From Cyathus striatus (Eukaryota; Basidiomycota; Agaricomycetes; Agaricales; Nidulariaceae), in NCBI GenBank assembly GCA_025738555.1, contig JAOVFP010000017.1:2170001-2234000 (forward strand): a DNA stretch of 64,000 bases. Reading direction: 5' to 3'. Positions 58,058 to 64,000 of this stretch are shown here, one piece after another (position 1 is the first letter of the stretch; each line of letters begins with the position of its first letter). Below the pieces are notes generated by a model that had not been told where the DNA came from, did no database searches, and saw only the letters and a list, made by a program, of their open reading frames with translations. The translations under genes were made by a program, and so were the position numbers.

Positions 58058-59812
58058 TCATGGATCTGTCGCGGATGTATTATCGAGACGAGGTGCAAAA
58101 ATTATCGAAGTGAACTGCCTCCTACTACTCTCCATCGGTTTTCGCGTCATACGACGAAGGTTCAATATAAGGTGCGATCCCTGTTTAGTGAGTATATATA
58201 TTTATCAGCAATGTAGCATAGCAAAGCGCAAACTTACTGCAACGGAACGGACTGCAATGATCCATCTATACAGTGTATATAGCACGTCAGACAAACAAAT
58301 TGGGAAGTAAGCTCGACTAACGGTAATAATGCTTCACTGCTCATCGACAGCGGCGTATCGGCGCAAGCCTGAATCACCATGATTAGATCCACTACTATGA
58401 AATGAAATCAGCTGTAAGAATTTATCTATTGCAATCTCTTTTCACTTACCGAATATCAAAAAGAAGAAAATTGCCCCGTCTTTTAAGATCAGTGAGAGCA
58501 ATGGATAAACCTTGACCTGTCTGCAGGGGAGTCTCGAATTTTCGCCCACAGGAAGCTGCCAGCAGGTTGCCAGCGTCATGAGAAACAATATAACTAGATC
58601 CATCAATGGTTAGAGACAGCTTCGTTATAAAAGTATGATAAACTTACGGCTAATAGATAAACATGGTCCCCTAGTAATAAGAGGCAATTAGAAATAACAA
58701 TAATACAGGAGATGGGAGACAACTACCAAAATATTGCCACGATCCAACGCTTGGTATGTATACTTGGAGGTAGTAGTATTTGGCAACCGGCCAAAGACAC
58801 CGCGGAAATATCAGGCATCTCCCTGACTCGTACGTATGTCAGTGCTCCGAAACTAGCTTATTTAAAATTATTATCGTGCATTGATAAACAGGTAAGTAAA
58901 AGATAGTATACCGAGGTCTGTACTGTAAAAGACGGCATGAACATTTTTTCGAACGTAATTTTTGACTTACTAACCTATCCAAAGTGCGAACAGAAACCCA
59001 ATCACTTCAATATATTGTATGAAAAGTTAACTTATCGATGGATATTAAATAGAGAGAGCGCACCACATCGTGAATTCCCATATAACGCGCTTACACGCAA
59101 CATAAATATAACACTGATTATCGCCGTCATTAGCGGAACACCACCGCTATATCGAATTATGAGTTATTTAGCTGATAAATGTAAGGAGTGAACTAACTAT
59201 TCCGTGTACCATCCTAGAATGGAACGGCAACTAGAAACTTGTCATAAGACCTCACGTCGCTGCTATCATACACACAATATGCACTCACAACTTCGAAATG
59301 GTCAAAATAAATGCCAAATAAATACAGTATGCTTGTGCTTACATGGTCTGTAGCGTTAGGATTTGGACTAGAGGCTTTATTTTGAATCTTAATACTTAAT
59401 CTAAAATCAGAAGAGCTTCCGAGTGCTCACCGTTTATTTCGATCCTGTCATATGTTTTCAGTATACCAAGTCTACGAAAATGAATGGATACTTGCAGTGC
59501 AAAAAGGAATCCTTGGTATCGGGATAATAGATAAAGATATTTTGGTATACTGACCCAATCCATTCCCCTGTTATGTTCTTATTGGTTAGATTGTCCAGCC
59601 AAGTAAAATTTTGCTACCCACATCCAAATATACCCAATTTCATCCGGAAGATGTAAGACAATATCGTATGCAATTGACGCTAGGCACATTGCTATAAATT
59701 TTCGAGAATGGATATCACCATGTGTGAATCTTGTTGCAAACAACGTACTGTAAGAATACCCAACGTCCGTCCTAAACTGCAGTGCCTGTGAAATGTCGGG
59801 GCCGCTAAGCAT
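58058..59812 (-). CDS. DUF6533-domain membrane protein, copy 1
   Basis: It starts at ATG 59812. Exons give MLSGPDISQALQF, then the DUF6533 core MCLASIAYDIVLHLPDEIGY and IPKYLYLLSRYQGFLFALQ. Further TM spans follow (IISVIFMLRVSALYGNS; FLFALWIG; LIL-DGAIFFFLIFG), then a C-terminal GSHLILNLRRMTRK and a basic tail ending at TGA 58058. Introns are about 45-60 nt. DUF6533 proteins are a large Agaricomycete family with about seven spans; function is unknown. The exon order and sequence match copy 2 throughout, so the gene model is supported by comparison. Some internal exon edges (59,200-59,340 and 58,240-58,310) are not settled. Confidence 0.7.
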
Positions 59813-60349
59813 TAGTGTTAAGGAGACGGCAGGACATGCCACTCCAAAGTTAAGTTTATATAAAGTCGGTTTTGTTTCAGAAATGAATGGTAGGCATAAA
59901 CAAGAGCCTCGACCATATTATTGGGTTCCAGTGTCAGGACTCGTACGTCATATATATAATATAAATTCCTAAGGGCCAGTAGCACATCAGAATTCTTTCA
60001 AGTCAAGTATGGTGAGGAGCAAAGTGTTCAATTGCATGTTAGCGTTTTGGCTGTTGCATTGCTCACGAGGTTGAAGCGTTGATGGGCTACTTACTATGTA
60101 GTGCAATGACTCGGTCAATCATTGGGACAACTTACAAGTTACGCGTTACGGCTGAGCATCGTCGGAAAGATTGAAGCTCCGTGACGGTGGGACTCAGGCT
60201 CGAGGCTCGTCGCTCCTTGATGTAGAAATGACATAGCATGTGGAGGTCGCGATGGCATTCTTCGGATTGATGAGTTCAAATAGGCTGGTCACCAGATGAT
60301 TTGAAAAATTATATAATGGGACAAACTTTGTTCACATCACTGTAATTAA
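59813..60349. other. Spacer between tandem DUF6533 genes
   Basis: The first ~70 bp upstream of each copy are similar (TATATAAAG at 59,857 in copy 1), probably the promoter. The rest shows no gene. Confidence 0.5.
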
Positions 60350-62132
60350 TTAACCTGTAGAGGGTATATTATCAAGGCGGGCTGCAACTTGTGCAAAAAA
60401 AATTGAAGTGAAGTGCTGTCTACTATAGACCGTCGATTTATACATCATACGGCGAATATTCAATATAAGACGTGATCCCTAGTAGTAATATGTGAGCGTA
60501 TTAAACTATCAGCGCTGTAAGATAACGAAGCACAAAGCTCACCGCTACAGAACGGATTGCGATAATCCATCTGTACATAAACCTCAGATACGCCAAATGT
60601 TCAAAATAAAATAAAATCGACGAACGGTAGTAAGTTTTCACTGCTCGTCGTCAGCGGCGTATCGGAGCAATCTTGAATTGTCATAATTAGATCCGCTACT
60701 TCGAACGAAGTTAGCAGTAAGCGCGCATCTATTGACATTCCCTGCACACTTACTGAATATTAAAAAGAAGAAAATTGTCCCATCCGTTAAAATCAGTGAG
60801 AGCAGCGGGTACAGTTTCACTTGTTTCCACTGTCTGCATGGGAGTCTAGGACTTCCGGCGAAATAAAGCTTGCAGCACGTTGCCAAGGTCATGAGAAACA
60901 ATACCACTAGGAAAGTAGGAAAGTAGTCAGAGACAGCCTTCGGTGCGCTATAAGAGATTTACGGCTGTTAAATAAACATGGTCCCCTAGTAATACGAGAC
61001 AATTAGAAATAACATAGTGCAAGAGAGGGGGGAAACCCACCAGAATATTGCTACGGCCCGACGCTGGGAAGATATACTAGGAGGAAGTAGTATTGCGCAA
61101 CCGGCCAAAGGGACCGTGAAAAGATAAGGAATCGCCTTTATAAGAATAAAAGTCATTAATCCGAAGCCAGCCTACTCAATTCAGTATCAGGTGTTGATAA
61201 TGGAGCATATATAAAAGATATACCAAGGTCTGTACTGTATATGACGCCGTAAGCGACTTGTAAGTTTGAAAGTGATTTTTGACTTACTTATCCAAAGCGC
61301 GAGCAGAAACACAACCACTTAGAAGGTATGTAGCATTAAGTTCATCAACATGATGTAAAAAGTGGAGGAAGAGGCTCACCAAATTTCGAATGCCCATATA
61401 AAGCACTTACGCGCAACATCAGTATGGCACTAACCATTGCCGTCATTAGTGGAACTCCACTATATTAAATTGGGAGCCATTAATTTGAAAGAGTGTAGGA
61501 ATATGTCGGTTAAACTTACCATTCCGTGTACCATCCTTCAATAGATCTGCAACTAAGGACGTGGTTTATGACTTCGCCGATACCATCTACACCAATAGCT
61601 ACTCACAGCTAGGAAATGCTGAGAATAAATACCGAGTATACACAATTGAAGAGCTTACCTGGTCTGTCGCATTGGGATTTGGGCCAAGGGCTATACTTTC
61701 AATCTTAAGGCCTCAACTAAAATTAGAATAGCTGCAAAGCGCGTACCGTTAATTCTAATCCTGTGGAATGTTTTCAACGTACTTCTAAATGAACTTGATA
61801 TGGGTACTCACAATGGAAATAGAAACCCTTGATATCTGGATATTAGATAAAGGTACTTTGGTACACTACACCAATCCATTCCTCTGTTATAAGTTATGTC
61901 ATCAATCCATCATCCAGCAGGATAAAATACTTGCGTACATCCAGATATACTCTATCTCATCGGGAAGATGTAATGCAATATCATATGCAAGCGACGCTAG
62001 GCATATGGCTGTAAATATAAAGAAATGAATATGGCCGTGTATGTGTTTTGTTGAGAACTTCGACGTACCGTAAGAATACCCAATGCCCGTATTATACTGC
62101 AGTACCTGATAAATGACAAGGCTGCTAACCAT
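60350..62132 (-). CDS. DUF6533-domain membrane protein, copy 2
   Basis: Paralogue of copy 1, starting ATG 62132 and ending TAA 60350. It has CLASLAYDIALHLPDEIEY and VPKYLYLISRYQGFLF, LMTAMVSAILMLRVSALYG, VVVFLLALWI, FTVPLAGCAILLPPS and LFLMTLATCCKLYFA. LSLILTDGTIFFFLIF and GSRLILNIRRMMYKSTVYS follow. Residues and intron places correspond one to one with copy 1. The paralogues differ at many silent and replacement sites, so the duplication is not recent. No stop was found in the reconstructed frame, but a few exon edges remain unverified. Confidence 0.7.
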
Positions 62133-63688
62133 CAGCACGAATAAATGGCATGGAAAGATTGAATACCCCAGACTTATATAGTCGGGCCTGTTTCAGAAAT
62201 AAATAGTAGGACGTAAGGCTACGTACGTCCTAAGGGTCCTGGTCCAGTACTTTGGTTAAGATCTAGTCTGATTAGTAGTCGCTGTACTTATGTAAATATA
62301 ACTTTTGCACATGCATCCACAATAATGGCCAAGCTATGGATATGGACCTCCGCTGATCATGAATTCCAGACTCACTGTTGCACATCAGAATCATCCCAGT
62401 ATTTAAGATGAGTACTTAGCAACGTATTAAATTTCACTTCGGCATTTTGACTGTCAAGGTGCTAGTGAAACCAAAGTGAGACTGACAACGTCATTAGCGA
62501 CCTGGTACATGATTTTCTGGCAATCGGAAGACCCGACCACCGACCTCAAGTTTAAATGAAAGCGCCGAATGAATCAATTTGAAGTTCTGATCAATAGGCT
62601 GACGCTAAACTTCTCAAGTCGGAAGTATTACCCAGTCTTGACCCAGTCTTAACCTTTATGTATACATAAAGGGTTTTTATTCCTTCTTGTCATCGAATCC
62701 AGCTCTTAGTCTCTCTTAATCTGCTGGCAGCTACTTAGCTAGATAAGCTTAGCAACTCCGGACTCCGATCATCGGTCTCTCAGGTTTCTTCAATAGTGCT
62801 AGTGAACATCAATCTCTCTTCAATGATCATCCGTCCTCGTGAAGTTTGAACTACTCTTACTGGCTAGTGATTTAGCGACAAGATAGCGAGTGAGGGAGGA
62901 AACGAATTGGAAACGAAAGTGTTCGCCATTCAACTCAGCGGCCTTTGTAAATTGTTACTGTGTTACTATGTTGATTGACGATCGCCTGGTACAAACCTTC
63001 AGCAGCCTCTCGCTCAACATCTGCCAAAAGTTTGCCAAACGTTCTACAGGCTCTAGCAATCCCTACTCCTCAACAAAATTGATATATACCAGTCATGCTT
63101 AGCTTCAACGAGGCATATAATGTATTCTTCCCTTCTCCTGTTGGTTCACCACACTCTCATTTCAGCTGCGTCAATGTAATCTCGCGCACATCATCGCACA
63201 CGATACGTCCATATAACACCAAGTACATACGCGTCGTTGGAAAGCGACCATGCGTTGACCATGCACTAAACCTTCCTATTATTAATATTGCCATCTATGG
63301 TTATATGGGCAAACTAGGCCATGGTTGAGTGTTAACATTGAGCACCTTGTTCCGCGCCGTTGGTCCCCATTGATACAACCAACCCACATGGGTCTACCAC
63401 AAGTACCAGAACGAGTACGAGCCCTGTCCTACTAAAGCAAAGCATGGCGGGTAATGAATCATGTATGACAGATTGACGCGTTCAATCGCTCCTACTTAAT
63501 CGTTACTCCAAACTTATGCCCACTCTTAAAGTTTAACCATCTATGTATGTACCTTCTCAAGAATGATACTACTATTCTGCAATGGACCACTGGATATATA
63601 AATCCTGGGATCGGGCTTGGCCTCCTTTTCTTGTTGCCTTATCTACGACTCCCACCAAGAATCCCGCAATCCCTTACTGTAACACGCC
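62133..63688. other. Intergenic region
   Basis: A 25-bp near-perfect palindrome (centre TGTATACA, ~62,651-62,675) followed by a T-run stands out. No gene was recognised; frames at 62890-63328 and 63547-63828 lack support, the latter overlapping the monooxygenase start in another phase. Confidence 0.4.
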
Positions 63689-64000
63689 ATGGCACATTCC
63701 GCCGCTCAAGTTCAGACCCCCATCCGCATCATCATCGTAGGCGGGGGAATAGGCGGTCTATCCACAGCATACACGCTAGGCCGGGCAGGGCACAGCGTTA
63801 CCGTCCTCGAAGCTGCATCCACCTTTGAAGAAGTGGGCGCGGGGATCCAGCTTACATCCAACGTCACCAAGCTTCTAATTCGATGGGGCCTGGGTGAAAG
63901 GCTTAAAGAAGTCGCGGTTGTACCTCAGGAGTTGTGTTTGCGTCGATGTATGTTCACAATTATCTCTTTGAGTAGCTCGCTGAGTTGTCTTGCAGATCAA
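63689..64000 (+). CDS. FAD-dependent monooxygenase, N-terminal end (partial)
   Basis: Exon 1 is 63689-63947; donor GTATGT and acceptor TTGCAG (63995) lead into exon 2, which leaves the window after a few bases. The product begins MAHSAAQVQTPIRIIIVGGG and has the Rossmann GxGxxG dinucleotide motif in VGGGIGGLSTAYTLGRAGH, with the acidic ribose-binding end of strand 2 in VTVLEAASTFEEVGAGIQL. GIQLTSNVTKLLIRWGL is the usual salicylate-hydroxylase-like continuation. Such enzymes hydroxylate aromatic substrates with NAD(P)H and O2; the substrate cannot be told from this fragment. Confidence 0.85.
   Translation, partial: MAHSAAQVQTPIRIIIVGGGIGGLSTAYTLGRAGHSVTVLEAASTFEEVGAGIQLTSNVTKLLIRWGLGERLKEVAVVPQELCLRRCMFTIISLSSSLSCLADQ

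Noticed and set aside
1..64000. CRISPR arrays, operons, bacterial promoters
   Set aside because: Eukaryotic sequence; no regularly spaced repeats of CRISPR type were seen.

Overview
This is nuclear DNA of a mushroom-forming basidiomycete (Agaricomycetes). Almost every recognisable gene is cut by introns of about 48-60 nt with GTRNGY donors. The gene content is also typical: F-box/LRR proteins, DUF6533 and other multi-TM orphan families, a Ure2p-like glutathione transferase, an Argonaute, a BEM2-type RhoGAP, and gypsy, copia, IS630/Tc1-mariner and hAT elements. Gene models were spliced by hand; where all exon phases close, I say so.

Layout. 1.6-7.4 kb: an F-box gene and an APN1 (AP endonuclease IV) gene, each apparently broken into two oppositely oriented halves, plus two small unrecognised spliced genes. 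8.2-9.4 kb: a complete seven-TM protein gene. 10.0-24.3 kb: a transposon nest. It holds a gypsy integrase remnant, a copia element inserted in it (269-bp LTRs, half-tRNA primer site, many C-to-T stops), an IS630/Tc1-mariner element with an 865-codon transposase, and a 1.9-kb hAT-like element. 24.8-29 kb: a 259-aa orphan gene, a 0.69-kb hAT-like MITE whose left flank is an 89-bp palindrome, and a complete glutathione transferase gene. 29.5-41.5 kb: two large conserved genes on the minus strand, a ~24-exon Argonaute (two microexons) and a 12-exon, 2,171-aa BEM2-like RhoGAP. 43.7-49.2 kb: three F-box genes, one intact and two frameshifted, flanked by diverged direct repeats. 51.2-52.0 kb: a perfect 333-bp inverted repeat carrying two divergent U1 snRNA genes. 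A third, diverged U1 gene lies at 56.5 kb. Between them is a second seven-TM gene, probably disrupted. 58.0-62.1 kb: a tandem pair of DUF6533 membrane-protein genes. The window ends inside a FAD-dependent monooxygenase.

The most notable content is not protein coding: the three U1 snRNA genes. They share a 5' end complementary to the 5' splice site, a TATA box exactly 34 bp upstream, and a conserved upstream element at fixed spacing. The longest open frames through these arms are spurious. Two other points connect: the copia element shows heavy C-to-T/CpG decay, and an apparently intact Argonaute lies nearby, so both CpG-directed and RNA-based silencing may act on this genome (inference).
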